DNA of 43,599 bases from positions 1 through 43,599 of the forward strand of contig DDYW01000063.1 of NCBI GenBank assembly GCA_002348185.1. Direction: 5' to 3'. The translations under genes were made by a program, and so were the position numbers. The notes below the pieces were generated by a model, which was not told where the DNA came from, made no database searches, and saw only the letters and a program-made list of their open reading frames with translations. This stretch comes from Candidatus Hydrogenedentes bacterium UBA2224 (lineage in GTDB: Bacteria > Hydrogenedentota > Hydrogenedentia > Hydrogenedentales > SLHB01). Below are positions 15,820-25,363 of this stretch, piece by piece. Every line of letters starts with the position of its first letter. The stretch's first letter is position 1.

Positions 15820-17580
15820 TCAGGAATGGAATTCCACCCCGAAAAGCTTCGCTTGGCGAAGCTGGAACCGGAGCATGACCGGGGTTCCCTCGTGGTTGAG
15901 GCTCTCTTCCCCGTTCCACGTGACGGGGATGGCGAGTCCATCGCCCACAATCCGGTCGGCATCGTCAAACGTCCTCCCGGGGATGTCGCTGCCTGAGCCA
16001 AATTGCCTGACGGCCACCCGGATGTACCCCGTGGGCTTGACCGACGCATTCAGCCGGATCGCATTGCCCCGGGGAACGACGGCCAGCGTGGCGAACTCGC
16101 CTTCTTCGTCGCACTGCAGGGCTACGAGCCGCCCTTTGGCCCACGTGGCGAGGCCGCCCTCACCCGGCACCCCTGGAAACAGCCCCCGGCGCTTTTCGAA
16201 GTTCCGGCCCGGATACTTGTGCGGAATGGGATTCGCGCCGTAAGTCACACCCCAGAGGTCTCCGGGGTACTCCAGCAGATTGCCGCTGCAGACCACGTAA
16301 CCGCCCGAGGAGGTTCCCGCTGCGCCCGTTTCCACCACGGGGCCTCCGGGCACCTGCGACCACACCGTGCCGTCGGGGCTTGAAAGCAGCCATGTGGAAC
16401 CGCCGTCGCTCTCCAGTTCCCAAAGCCAGGGGAACATGACGTGATTGTCGGGTATGCCGGGAAGGGTCGTCTTGCAGTTGGTGTAATACAGGTGACTGGG
16501 GGGCATGTGGGCGCCCGTCGATACCACGATCTCGGGTTTGCCGAAATGCCGGAAATCCCTGCTGACGGCGCGCCCGATCGAGCGCCGCCCGGCCGCAATC
16601 CAGCCGTCGGGATTGACGGCCTCCATGCCGGGCGCTTTGACGTGGGCCTGCCACGCCCGCACATAGGCCACATATTCCTTGCGGTCGACATCGTAGTAGC
16701 ACGTGTTCAACGTGTCCGCGTGCTGGATCATGAGGGGTTCCGGCAGGGAGGTCCAATGGATGCCGTCGGGCGACACCGCGCCGAACACGGCGACCACGCA
16801 GCGAAATCCCCCCACGTCCTGTCGGCGGGCCATGGTGTCGACTTCATCGGGGTAGTTTGCGGCGAAGGCGGCCCACTCCTCGTCGGTAATGATGCCCAGA
16901 TAGAACATCTTGTAGCGTTCCTCCGCCGATGAGGGGTCGATGAAGACGCTTCCACCGTGGAATCCCCGCGTCGAACCGTTGAGGTCGCCCCGAAACACGA
17001 GGTTGTTCTCCGTGCTGCCCGCGAACTCGAAGAGTCCGAGTTTGGGGAGGTCCCAGTGCACGCCGTCCACGGACTCCGCATACGCGATGTGGGCGTTGTA
17101 ACCAGGCAGGATGCGCTCCTTGGTGCTGTACGGTTCCGGCTCGGCGCAGGGGCCCATGGTGTACCAGGACTTGTATTTACCCTCGTCGAAAACCTGCGCG
17201 GCAAGCTGGCCGGGCTGGAAAGGCCGTTTTTCCGCCTTTTGACCAACGAGCCGGATTCCCCGCGGCATGTCGCTGAGTGCAAACCGCGCTGGACGCGTGC
17301 CGTCGCCCTCTAGCCACGCGCCCACGTTCTTTTCCTCTTCCGTGGCATCGGGGGCATGCTCGATCTGCCAGGCAAATCCCCCCTGGCGCACGTATTTCCA
17401 ACTGGTGAAGTAGATGAAGTCGCTCTTCAATTCGATGGGCTCGCCGTAAAACCGGTCGACCTGTGCTTCTGCGGAAAAACACGACACGGCCAGGGTCAGC
17501 CACAGCAGCATCCGGGCGGCAGGCCCCGAAGCACAGCGGCCGACAAACATCGCGAACCAAGCTCGTTTGTCGTCTCTCAC
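15820..17580 (-). CDS. Secreted beta-propeller protein, GH32/GH43-superfamily-like
   Basis: The roughly 586-aa product has a signal peptide whose hydrophobic core is MLLWLTLAVSCFSAEAQ. The mature part repeats the pattern seen in five-bladed propeller glycosidases and related secreted planctomycete proteins: AYAESVDGVHWDLPKLGLF, then an SxxNN segment, VFIDPSSAEERYKMFYLG, later GAVSPDGIHWTSLPEPL, YVAYVRAWQAH, GRAVSRDFRHFGKPE and LLSSPDGTVWSQVPGGP. These are S-x-DG-x-x-W blade motifs. I cannot identify a full catalytic triad, so activity on a glycan is an inference. The start chosen is GTG 17580, with GGAG 9 nt upstream; ATG 17550 is possible and the frame stays open to 17784. A lone gene with about 430 bp of non-coding DNA upstream. 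Confidence 0.72.
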   Translation of the reverse strand: MRDDKRAWFAMFVGRCASGPAARMLLWLTLAVSCFSAEAQVDRFYGEPIELKSDFIYFTSWKYVRQGGFAWQIEHAPDATEEEKNVGAWLEGDGTRPARFALSDMPRGIRLVGQKAEKRPFQPGQLAAQVFDEGKYKSWYTMGPCAEPEPYSTKERILPGYNAHIAYAESVDGVHWDLPKLGLFEFAGSTENNLVFRGDLNGSTRGFHGGSVFIDPSSAEERYKMFYLGIITDEEWAAFAANYPDEVDTMARRQDVGGFRCVVAVFGAVSPDGIHWTSLPEPLMIQHADTLNTCYYDVDRKEYVAYVRAWQAHVKAPGMEAVNPDGWIAAGRRSIGRAVSRDFRHFGKPEIVVSTGAHMPPSHLYYTNCKTTLPGIPDNHVMFPWLWELESDGGSTWLLSSPDGTVWSQVPGGPVVETGAAGTSSGGYVVCSGNLLEYPGDLWGVTYGANPIPHKYPGRNFEKRRGLFPGVPGEGGLATWAKGRLVALQCDEEGEFATLAVVPRGNAIRLNASVKPTGYIRVAVRQFGSGSDIPGRTFDDADRIVGDGLAIPVTWNGEESLNHEGTPVMLRFQLRQAKLFGVEFHS

Positions 17581-18008
17581 GTCTTTTTGCTCCAATGGGT
17601 TGAAAATCATGGAGCCGGGGAAACACCCGCGGCTTCCGGTTCTTTCATCAATTTGCAGACGGTTCGGACCACAGCGAGATGGAACCGCGTCCATTCTCCC
17701 CCCCCGGCGTTCCCAAAAACGCGCCATTGGAAATCTCCCCCGGGCCGATCGTTTCCGTGCAGTATACCTGACGCGCTGCCCCACGCGTGATTCTGTTTTA
17801 TCGGAGGCCCGGGTGCGCTCGTGCCAAGGTCAGCGGCGGGTGTAGAGTCCGGGACACGACGGCGGGTGCACAATGAAACACTCCTGAAACAATGTTGTTT
17901 CACTTGGATGTGTTCGTTGCCCGGGCATACGCGGCACCGCGGGGGGCAGAACCCCCTGTTCGGACTGCAAAGGATCCAACGCCCGGAAGTCTTTGCAGGA
18001 GTGGTACT
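17581..18008. other. Non-coding region between ABC operon end and propeller gene
   Basis: About 430 bp. The only structure I see is a short hairpin, TGAAACA-ATGT-TGTTTCA at 17885-17902, AT-rich against the background and without a clear U-run. It may mark the end of the ABC operon transcript, which arrives from the right. No gene or convincing promoter was found; the upstream extension of the propeller frame into this region has no start with a good ribosome site. Confidence 0.5.
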
Positions 18009-19898
18009 TCAGGATGAACGTCGGCTCTCGGAGGCATCGAACTGGTTCTTGTATTGGAGCTGATAGAGCCGGTGATAGAGTCCGCGTTGTTCGAGCAGTT
18101 CCCGATGGGTACCCGTTTCACGGATCTCGCCGTGATGCATGACGACGATTCGGTCGGCGTTTTGAACGGTCGAGAGGCGGTGCGCGATGACGATGGAGGT
18201 CCCGCCCTGCATGAGTTTGCGGATGGCGTCCTGGATGAGGGCTTCGGTTTCGGTATCGACGCTGGAGGTGGCCTCGTCGAGGACGAGTATCTGGGGTTCG
18301 TGGGCCAGGGTTCGGGCAAAGGCCAGCAACTGGCGCTGTCCCGTGGAGAGGTTATTGCCCCGCTCCCCCACATCGTAGGCGTATCCGCCCGGCATCTTCT
18401 CGATGAACCGGGCGGCGTTGACGTAGGCCGCGCACTCGCGCACCCGTTCCATGGTCAGGTCCTCGTTGCCCAGGCGGATGTTCTGCTCGATGGAGCCGGA
18501 AAACAGAAACACGTCCTGCAATACGGTGCCGATGCGCCGCCGAAGCGCCGTTTTCTCATACTGCCGGACATCCACGCCGTCGATGGTGATGCTGCCGCGC
18601 TGCACGTCGTAGAAACGGCTCAAGAGGTTGATGATGGTCGTTTTGCCCGCGCCGGTATGTCCGACGATGGCAATGCGTTCCCCCGGGGCGATGGACAGGT
18701 TGATTCCCTTGAGGATCCACTGGCCGGGCTCGTAGGCGAACCACACGTCCTTGAACTCGACGCGGCCTTCGAACCGGTCCGGGACGATGGCATCCGGAGC
18801 ATTCTGGATGTCTTCCTCGGTGTCGAGGAGCTCGAAGATGCGTTCGGAGGAGGCCATGGCTTCGAGAAGGAGGTTGTACCGGTCCGCGATGGTGCGGATG
18901 GGCGAATAAAACCGTTCCGCCCACTGGATGTAGGCGAACAGGGTGCCCACGGAGGCGCCCACGGCATCCCCAAAGCGCAGGAAACGGTCGCCGATGTAGA
19001 GCACAATCAGCCCGATGGCCAGCATGCCGAGGAAATCCACGACTGGGAAATAGACGGCGTAATTGCGGACCTGCCGGAACCATTCGTCCCGGTGGTCCTG
19101 ATTGCGTTTCCGGTATTCCTCGTAGGTGGGCTCCTCGGCGGTGAACATCTGGACGATGCGCATGCCGCTGACCATTTCCTGGGCGTAGGCGTTCATACGG
19201 GCGAGCCGTTTTCGGATCTCGATGTAGGAACGGCGGGCGTATCGGCGAAATACGAAGCCGGTGACAAAGACGAACGGCACGGTCGTCATGATGATGAGAG
19301 CGAGCTGCCAGTTCACCCACAGCATGAACGCCAGGATGACGAATACGGTGAGCAGATCGCTGACGACCTGCACCATCCCGGCCACGATGGTCTCCTGGAT
19401 CTTCTCGACGTCGTTCGTCACGCGGGTCATCAGGCGGCCGATGGGATTGCGGTCGAGGAAGCGGAGCGACATGCGCTGCAGGTGTTCGAAGATCTGGAGG
19501 CGCATGGTGAGCATCGTCTTCTGGCCGACATAGGCCACGATGACGTTTTGCAGGTAGCGCGCCAGGGTTTCGCCCAGCATCAGGCACGCAATGATCAAGA
19601 TCATGGCGCCCAGGCCATGGCGGTCGTGCGCGATGAGCCCTTCGAGCGCCGGCGAGGCCGCGGCGCCGGCCGCTTGCTCCTGAAGGGCTATCCGTTGCGG
19701 ATTGCCGATGTAGTTGTCGAGGACCACCTTGTTGAGGTACGGGGCAAGGTTGGCGAGGACCGACGCACCCAGGAGGAGCGCCACCGCGGCCACCATGGCG
19801 GGGCGGTACGCGCGCAGGTAACCCAGCAGGCGGCGCATCAGATGGCGGTCGTACGCGCGCTGCTGGGCTTCGTCCTCGATGTGATACCCTTCGCTCAT
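18009..19898 (-). CDS. ABC exporter half-transporter, subunit with intact Walker B glutamate
   Basis: The 629-aa protein has an N-terminal six-helix exporter domain (about 35-330, MsbA/MdlB-like) and a C-terminal nucleotide-binding domain. Motifs are Walker A GHTGAGKTT, Q-loop LQDVFLFSGS, signature LSTGQRQ, Walker B LVLDEATSSVD with the catalytic Glu, and H-loop VIAHRLSTVQ. The signature is LSTGQ where LSGGQ is usual. Its start overlaps the previous ABC gene by 4 nt (ATGA), so the two are co-translated and most probably form a heterodimer. In such pairs the odd signature of one subunit faces the degenerate Walker B of the other, which is exactly the pattern here. Substrate unknown; lipid, drug or peptide export are all possible. 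Confidence 0.93.
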   Translation of the reverse strand: MSEGYHIEDEAQQRAYDRHLMRRLLGYLRAYRPAMVAAVALLLGASVLANLAPYLNKVVLDNYIGNPQRIALQEQAAGAAASPALEGLIAHDRHGLGAMILIIACLMLGETLARYLQNVIVAYVGQKTMLTMRLQIFEHLQRMSLRFLDRNPIGRLMTRVTNDVEKIQETIVAGMVQVVSDLLTVFVILAFMLWVNWQLALIIMTTVPFVFVTGFVFRRYARRSYIEIRKRLARMNAYAQEMVSGMRIVQMFTAEEPTYEEYRKRNQDHRDEWFRQVRNYAVYFPVVDFLGMLAIGLIVLYIGDRFLRFGDAVGASVGTLFAYIQWAERFYSPIRTIADRYNLLLEAMASSERIFELLDTEEDIQNAPDAIVPDRFEGRVEFKDVWFAYEPGQWILKGINLSIAPGERIAIVGHTGAGKTTIINLLSRFYDVQRGSITIDGVDVRQYEKTALRRRIGTVLQDVFLFSGSIEQNIRLGNEDLTMERVRECAAYVNAARFIEKMPGGYAYDVGERGNNLSTGQRQLLAFARTLAHEPQILVLDEATSSVDTETEALIQDAIRKLMQGGTSIVIAHRLSTVQNADRIVVMHHGEIRETGTHRELLEQRGLYHRLYQLQYKNQFDASESRRSS

Positions 19899-21670
19899 GC
19901 CTCCTCGATTTCCTTTTCGAGCAACTGGCGGCGGTGCATGTCCGCATAGAGGCCGCCACGTTCGACCAGTTCTTCGTGCGTGCCCTCCTCGACGATTTCC
20001 CCGTCGTCGAGGACCAGAATGCGGTCGGCGTGGCTGACGGTCGAGATGCGGTGCGACACGATGACGCTGGTGCGTTCCCGCATGACATCTTTGAGCCGGC
20101 GTAGAATCTCCTCTTCGGTGTGGGTATCGACGCTGGACAGGGCGTCATCGAGAATGAGGATCCGGGGCTTGCAGACCAAGGCCCGGGCGATGGTGAGCCG
20201 CTGTTTCTGCCCGCCCGACAGGTTGATGCCTCGCTCGCCCAGAAGCGTGTCGTAGCCGTTGGAGAGGCCCTGCAGCGTGTCGTTGAACTGGGCGATCTCG
20301 CAGGCCCAGTCCAGGTCTTCCGGAGACGCCCCGGGACATCCGAGCGTCAGGTTCGCCCGGATCGAGTCCGAGAACAGGAACGGATCCTGGGGCACGCACC
20401 CGATGTGGCGCCGGAGGACCCGGAGAGGAACGTCCCGGATATCGCGGCCATCGACGGCGATCCAGCCATCCTGAGGGTCGTATTCGCGGGCCAGCAGGCT
20501 GAGGAGCGTCGATTTTCCCGAGCCGGTGGGGCCGACGATGGCGACGGTCTGGCCCACGGGGATTTCGACGGAGATGTCCTTGAGCACCGGCTGTCCGTTG
20601 TAGGCGAACGAGACCCCATGAAAGCCGACGGCGCCCGCGAGCGATTCGATGCCCGGGTCGGTCCGGTCGGAATCGCAAATGGCGGGTTCGCGGGTGAGGA
20701 TCTCGAGGATGCGCGACATGCTGACGGCGCCGCGCTGGTAGAGGGTCAGCACCCAGCCGAATTCCGCGAGCGGCCAGGTGAGCATCACGAGGTAGACGAT
20801 AAAGGCCGAGAGGTCGGCCAGGCTGAGGGTTTGCGAGATGACCATGCCACCGCCGGTCCACAGAATGATCAGGGCCGACGCGCCGATGGTCGTACCAATC
20901 AGCGGCCACGCGAGCGCCATGATGAGGGTAAGTTTGAGGCTTGCGCGCATGTATTTGCGGGATTCGTTGCGGAAGTCGCGGATTTCGCGGTCGGCGATGC
21001 CGTAGGCCTGGACGACGCGCGCGCCGGCGAGGTTTTCCTGCGCGCGCGCGCTGACGGTGGAGAACTGTTCCTGCACGCGCTTCGACTGCCGGTGCATGTA
21101 CATCATGAAGAAATAGACCACCAGCGAAATGAACGGCAGGGGGATCAGCGCGATCCCCGTGAGTTTCGGGCTCAGGTACGTCATCGCGGCAAGCGTAAAC
21201 GGCAGGCGGACCATGTTGACGGTGTTCATCACACCGGGTCCCACGAACATGCGCACAAAGTTCAGATCGTTCGTGGCGCGGGCCATGATGTCGCCGGTGC
21301 GCAGGGAATGGAAGAACTCCTGCGACAGATGCTGGATCTTCCGGTAGTAGACATTGCGCAGGTCGTACTCGAATTTGCGCGATGCCTTGATGATGAGCAT
21401 GCGCTGGACGAAGCGGGCCAGCCCGGAGCAGACGGGAATAATGAGCAAGAGGGCGAAGCTGAACAGAAGAAACCGGAAATCGAGGCTGCGGTTTTCAAAC
21501 CGCTGAACGACGGCCCGGACCACCATCGGCATGCACAGGTCGATGGTGACGAAAAACAGGCCCACCGCCGCCCCGATGATGTAGGCCCGGGCGTAGGGCC
21601 GGTTGAAATGGAGGAAAGCGCGGAAGGGTTTGTTGGGCGCCAGCGACGCGACCCGCACATGTTCGTTCAC
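19895..21670 (-). CDS. ABC exporter half-transporter, subunit with degenerate Walker B (Asp for Glu)
   Basis: The 591-aa protein is the partner half-exporter. The transmembrane part spans about residues 15-310. Nucleotide-binding motifs are Walker A GPTGSGKST, Q-loop VPQDPFLFSDS, signature LSGGQKQ, Walker B LILDDALSSVD and H-loop IVSHRISTVS. The residue after the Walker B Asp is Asp where hydrolysing subunits have Glu, as in the degenerate halves of TM287/288- or LmrCD-type heterodimers. The start is GTG 21670 with GAAGGG upstream, 3 bp after the stop of the hybrid kinase gene. The downstream half-transporter overlaps by ATGA. The tight linkage to a sensor kinase and response regulator suggests that export is controlled by, or feeds, that sensor. 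Confidence 0.93.
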   Translation of the reverse strand: MNEHVRVASLAPNKPFRAFLHFNRPYARAYIIGAAVGLFFVTIDLCMPMVVRAVVQRFENRSLDFRFLLFSFALLLIIPVCSGLARFVQRMLIIKASRKFEYDLRNVYYRKIQHLSQEFFHSLRTGDIMARATNDLNFVRMFVGPGVMNTVNMVRLPFTLAAMTYLSPKLTGIALIPLPFISLVVYFFMMYMHRQSKRVQEQFSTVSARAQENLAGARVVQAYGIADREIRDFRNESRKYMRASLKLTLIMALAWPLIGTTIGASALIILWTGGGMVISQTLSLADLSAFIVYLVMLTWPLAEFGWVLTLYQRGAVSMSRILEILTREPAICDSDRTDPGIESLAGAVGFHGVSFAYNGQPVLKDISVEIPVGQTVAIVGPTGSGKSTLLSLLAREYDPQDGWIAVDGRDIRDVPLRVLRRHIGCVPQDPFLFSDSIRANLTLGCPGASPEDLDWACEIAQFNDTLQGLSNGYDTLLGERGINLSGGQKQRLTIARALVCKPRILILDDALSSVDTHTEEEILRRLKDVMRERTSVIVSHRISTVSHADRILVLDDGEIVEEGTHEELVERGGLYADMHRRQLLEKEIEEA

Positions 21671-21673
21671 GGC

Positions 21674-24600
21674 CTAGACCCTTCTGGCAATGTGCGGCCG
21701 CTTGACGAGTCCGGAAACGATCTCCACGATGTCCTCTGCGCGGAAAGGCTTCTGGATGAGACCGTCGCATCCGGAGGTCCTGGTGAGCGGATTCTTGGCG
21801 TCAATGGGTTTTGCCGTGACCATGTACACCTTGATGCCGGCAAGGGCCGGGTCGGATTTGATGCTCTGGCAGGTCTCCCAGCCGTCCATGCCGGGCATGG
21901 CGATGTCAAGAAGAACCAGCGCGTACTCCCGCGACCGCAGGCGGTTCAAGGCCTCCTCTCCCGACTCGCACTCGTCGATTTCGTACCCGTCGGCTTCCAG
22001 GCAGCGCCGCATGAAAATCAGGATATCGGGGTCGTCATCCACGCAGAGGATCTTTCCTCCCAGGAGGGATTCGGGCACGGCCGGCTGGCTCACGGCGTTG
22101 TGGATGCTGCTGAGCAGCGTGCTCTTTCGGAATTCGCGCTTGAGACGCGCCGAGACGAAGGGACGGTATTTCTCGAACAGATCCTCGTCGTTGGTTACCA
22201 GAACCATGGGCAGGGCCCGGATGGTGGCGTCCGCCAACAGGGAATCCAGAACCCGCTCGTTTTCTGCCGGGGTGTTCATATCGACGAGGATGCAATCGGG
22301 ACTGTGGCGTCGCGCAAGCGCGACGGCGTGCGAGACGTCGTTTGCCTGAATGAGGTTCACGCCCTCGGAGGTGATCGACGCGCGCACCTGATTGCTCAAA
22401 TCGCTGTCCCGGGTCAGAAGCTCAACCAGGATTTCGGTGACGACGGGGCGGGCGGCCGCGCCGTCCGCGGAGCGCGCGACGGGCGTCTCTTTCGCGAGCT
22501 TTTTGAACGGCAACGTGAGACGGAAGGTGGTTCCCGTGCCCACTTCGCTGCTCACGGTGATCCGGCTGCCATGCAGCCGGACGATGTCCTGCGCGATGGA
22601 CAATCCGATACCCGTGCCGCCGTATTTCCGGGTGGAGGAGCTGTCATACTGGTAGAATCGGGTGAAGATCTTGTCGAGCGCTTCCGGAGGGATCCCGATG
22701 CCGGTGTCGCTGACGGTGATCTCGATGTCCTCGGTTCCGGGCCGGAGGGCGATGGTCACGTTGCCGCCTTTGCGGTTGAACTTGACGCCGTTGGAGAGCA
22801 GGTTATTGAAGACCTGGCCGAGCTTGCTCTTGTCGCCCTCCACGAGGAGGGGTTCATCGGGGGCGGTGAGTACGAGGTCGACGCCGTGCGAGTCGGCCAC
22901 CGGCTTCATGGTCTGAATGCTCGCCTTGACGCACTCAACGAGGTCGAACACGCTAAAGACGATGGTCTCGGCGCCGCGGTGCAGCCGGGAGAAGTCGAGG
23001 AGGTTCTCGATCAGGGTGACGAGCTTCTCGATGTTGCGCAGGCTGATGCCGAGGTATTCTTTCTGTGTCTCGGTGACCGGACCGGCCTTGCCGTTGTAAA
23101 TCATATCGGTGTAGCCCATGACCGCCACGAGAGGCGTGCGCAGTTCGTGGGAGACGTTGGACAAGAGGTTGGTTTTCATCTCGTCGAGGGACTTGAGTTC
23201 CTCGTTCGCCGCGTGCAGTTTTTCCCGGGCGAGGGTGACGTCCTCGAGCGAGACCTGGAGGTTTTCGAGCAGGTTGGCGTTGCGGATAGCCACGGCCACG
23301 TGAGGCGCAACCTGTTCCAGCACCGCCGCGTCGTGTCTGCGGAACGCCTCGACGCGTTCGGAACCCAGATTGAGCGTGCCGATGATGCGTCCCGTGGCAT
23401 ACAGGGGCACGCACAGGCAGCTTCGCGTGCCGGGAACGAATTCGGCATTGCTGAAGCGGACGTCGTCCCGGGTGAGGTCGGCGACCATGAGCCGCTGGCG
23501 TTCGCGTGCGACCCACGCGGCGCAGGAGGTTTCGTCGTGGACCGCGCCGGTTTCCAGCGCGATGGCCCGGGCTTCCGGCCAGAGCTGCCGGATCTCAAAT
23601 GTTTCGCCGAGTTCGTCAAGGAGGGCCAGGCTGGCGAAATCGAAATCGATCAGCCGTTTGATCTCGACGACCAGGCTTTCGTAGAGGCGGCCCGCTTCGA
23701 GGCTGGAGTTGATGACGTTCGCGATCTGGCTGATCGCGCTGAGGCGTTCCGCCCGGTCGCGGGCTTCGCGTTCGAGGCGCACGCTCTTGGACAGGTCGCG
23801 GAAAATGCCCTCGTACCCGATCACGGTGTTGTCATCGCCGTAGATGGTGTTCGCGGAGAGCTCGACAATGATGGCGCGCTCATCCCGGCGCCGCATCCAG
23901 AGCCGGCGCCGTTCGATGAATCCCTTCTGCTGGAGTTCGCTGGCGAGCTGGGTGAAATCGTCGGGGTTATAGAACATGCCGCTGATGTTGCGGCCGATGA
24001 TTTCCTCGACGTTCTGGTGGCGGAAAATGTCGACGCCGGCGGGATTCATGAAGTCGAGGATCCACTGGGGATTGGTCTGGAAGACGCCGTCGCGCATCCA
24101 GGTGACCAGCCCGCGGTACTTCTCTTCCGAATCCTCCAGCTGCCCGATATTGCGTTTGAGCGCGAGGGCCATCTTGTTGAACGACTGGGCCAGCTCCTCG
24201 ATTTCGTCGCCGGTGCCGATCTTCAGTTTGAGGTCCAGATCGCCCTGGCCGATGATCTGGGCGCCTTCGTTCAGGAGCGACAAGGGGCGCACGATGCTGT
24301 TGTGAATATTGAGGTAGGCGTTCAGACAGAGGATGGCGATGACCCCAACGCAGAAGACGATAGCGATGATTCCGGCCAGGTGGATGTTGCGGAGGGCCGT
24401 GGCCGCCGAGCGGTAGACCACGATGTAGAGGTCCATGTCGTCAAACATCTGGGCATAGGCCAGAAAGACGTCTTCGGTCTGGTTTTCCCTGGATACGTAA
24501 TCGGGTACGCGAAGGGTGCCGTAGCGGGGAAACTCCGGCCCCTGCAGGACCTTGGCGAGGGTGGCATCCGTCCGGCAGACATCGAGGTTCAGGGGGCCCT

Positions 24601-25342
24601 GCTCGCCCTCCTGCGCGATATAGGAGGTTCGGTGGTAGCCTTCGCTGGTGTAGATGACCTGATACACGGCGTGTTCGGCCTCATCGGCCGCCCCCGCGGG
24701 GTCGATTCCCATGGCGAACAGGAGCAGGGGCGTGATGTCGAGGATCTGTGAAACGAAACCGACGAGGCCGTCCCGCTCGCCAGGGTTCAGGTAGACCGGC
24801 GCAACGCTTTCCGCCGCATAGGCGCTGGCAATTTCGTCGATGTCGAGGAATCGCGGCTTGGAAATCCCGCTGTCTTTCCATTTCTGCGGGCCGTTGTCCT
24901 CGCTCGTGATGGTGTGCAACTCCTCGTGGGTGCTCGCGATGAGACGGCCATCGGCGTCGTACAGGCTGAGGATGGTAGGCACCCCGGGGGTGCTCAGCAT
25001 CATGGTGATCTGGCTGTTGAGGTGTTCGCGCAGTTGTTCGCGCTGGGCCGGATCCTGAAGGGCGGCAGGCTCGCCGCGGTCGCCGGGCTGCACGGCGGCC
25101 AGGACTTTCGGGTCTTTCGAGAGGGCATCCAGCTTCTGGAGGTGGGGGGCAGCCGCGATCCGGAGTCCATCGGCGGTTTTACGCGCGGCGGTAAGCAGGG
25201 ATTGCTCTACGGCATTCCCCTGCCCTTCGCGCGCCGTGATGTACCCGACAATCACGGCAATGATCAGGGGAAGGATCGCAACCTGCAGGATGGTATTGAG
25301 GATCTTGCGTTCGATTCCCCGGCGCGGGCCAGAAGCGCTCAT
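21674..25342 (-). CDS. Hybrid sensor histidine kinase: extracytoplasmic sensor-HAMP-PAS-GAF-HisKA-HATPase-REC-REC
   Basis: The 1222-aa membrane kinase has a first helix at about 15-35, a roughly 280-residue extracytoplasmic sensor region (Cache-like by position), a second helix at about 322-344, HAMP (about 345-400), PAS (about 405-520) and GAF (about 545-690). HisKA follows with SNVSHELRTPL (His732), then HATPase_c with N box FNNLLSNGVKF, DTGIGIP (879-885) and GGTGIGLSI (908-916). Two receiver domains end the protein. The first (about 968-1085) keeps one Asp in ILVDMN (Asp1021) but has lost the N-terminal acidic pair, so it is probably not a normal phosphoacceptor. The second (1096-1215) is intact: CVDDDPD, Asp1146 in LLDIAMPGMDG, and Lys1198. 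It is 21 bp after the response regulator and 3 bp before the ABC pair. Confidence 0.93.
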   Translation of the reverse strand: MSASGPRRGIERKILNTILQVAILPLIIAVIVGYITAREGQGNAVEQSLLTAARKTADGLRIAAAPHLQKLDALSKDPKVLAAVQPGDRGEPAALQDPAQREQLREHLNSQITMMLSTPGVPTILSLYDADGRLIASTHEELHTITSEDNGPQKWKDSGISKPRFLDIDEIASAYAAESVAPVYLNPGERDGLVGFVSQILDITPLLLFAMGIDPAGAADEAEHAVYQVIYTSEGYHRTSYIAQEGEQGPLNLDVCRTDATLAKVLQGPEFPRYGTLRVPDYVSRENQTEDVFLAYAQMFDDMDLYIVVYRSAATALRNIHLAGIIAIVFCVGVIAILCLNAYLNIHNSIVRPLSLLNEGAQIIGQGDLDLKLKIGTGDEIEELAQSFNKMALALKRNIGQLEDSEEKYRGLVTWMRDGVFQTNPQWILDFMNPAGVDIFRHQNVEEIIGRNISGMFYNPDDFTQLASELQQKGFIERRRLWMRRRDERAIIVELSANTIYGDDNTVIGYEGIFRDLSKSVRLEREARDRAERLSAISQIANVINSSLEAGRLYESLVVEIKRLIDFDFASLALLDELGETFEIRQLWPEARAIALETGAVHDETSCAAWVARERQRLMVADLTRDDVRFSNAEFVPGTRSCLCVPLYATGRIIGTLNLGSERVEAFRRHDAAVLEQVAPHVAVAIRNANLLENLQVSLEDVTLAREKLHAANEELKSLDEMKTNLLSNVSHELRTPLVAVMGYTDMIYNGKAGPVTETQKEYLGISLRNIEKLVTLIENLLDFSRLHRGAETIVFSVFDLVECVKASIQTMKPVADSHGVDLVLTAPDEPLLVEGDKSKLGQVFNNLLSNGVKFNRKGGNVTIALRPGTEDIEITVSDTGIGIPPEALDKIFTRFYQYDSSSTRKYGGTGIGLSIAQDIVRLHGSRITVSSEVGTGTTFRLTLPFKKLAKETPVARSADGAAARPVVTEILVELLTRDSDLSNQVRASITSEGVNLIQANDVSHAVALARRHSPDCILVDMNTPAENERVLDSLLADATIRALPMVLVTNDEDLFEKYRPFVSARLKREFRKSTLLSSIHNAVSQPAVPESLLGGKILCVDDDPDILIFMRRCLEADGYEIDECESGEEALNRLRSREYALVLLDIAMPGMDGWETCQSIKSDPALAGIKVYMVTAKPIDAKNPLTRTSGCDGLIQKPFRAEDIVEIVSGLVKRPHIARRV

Positions 25343-25363
25343 GATATCTCCGGGCTGCGGAGC

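Noticed and set aside
17581..17784. An extended N-terminus of the propeller protein up to 17784
   Set aside because: It would place about 70 Arg-rich residues before the signal peptide; a GTG with GGAG at 17580 is better.
20120..24751. A 1543-codon open frame on the plus strand
   Set aside because: It runs antisense to the ABC and hybrid kinase genes, whose motifs are unmistakable. Its composition is the His/Asp/Gly/Arg-rich kind produced by reading GC-rich genes backwards, and no domain is visible.
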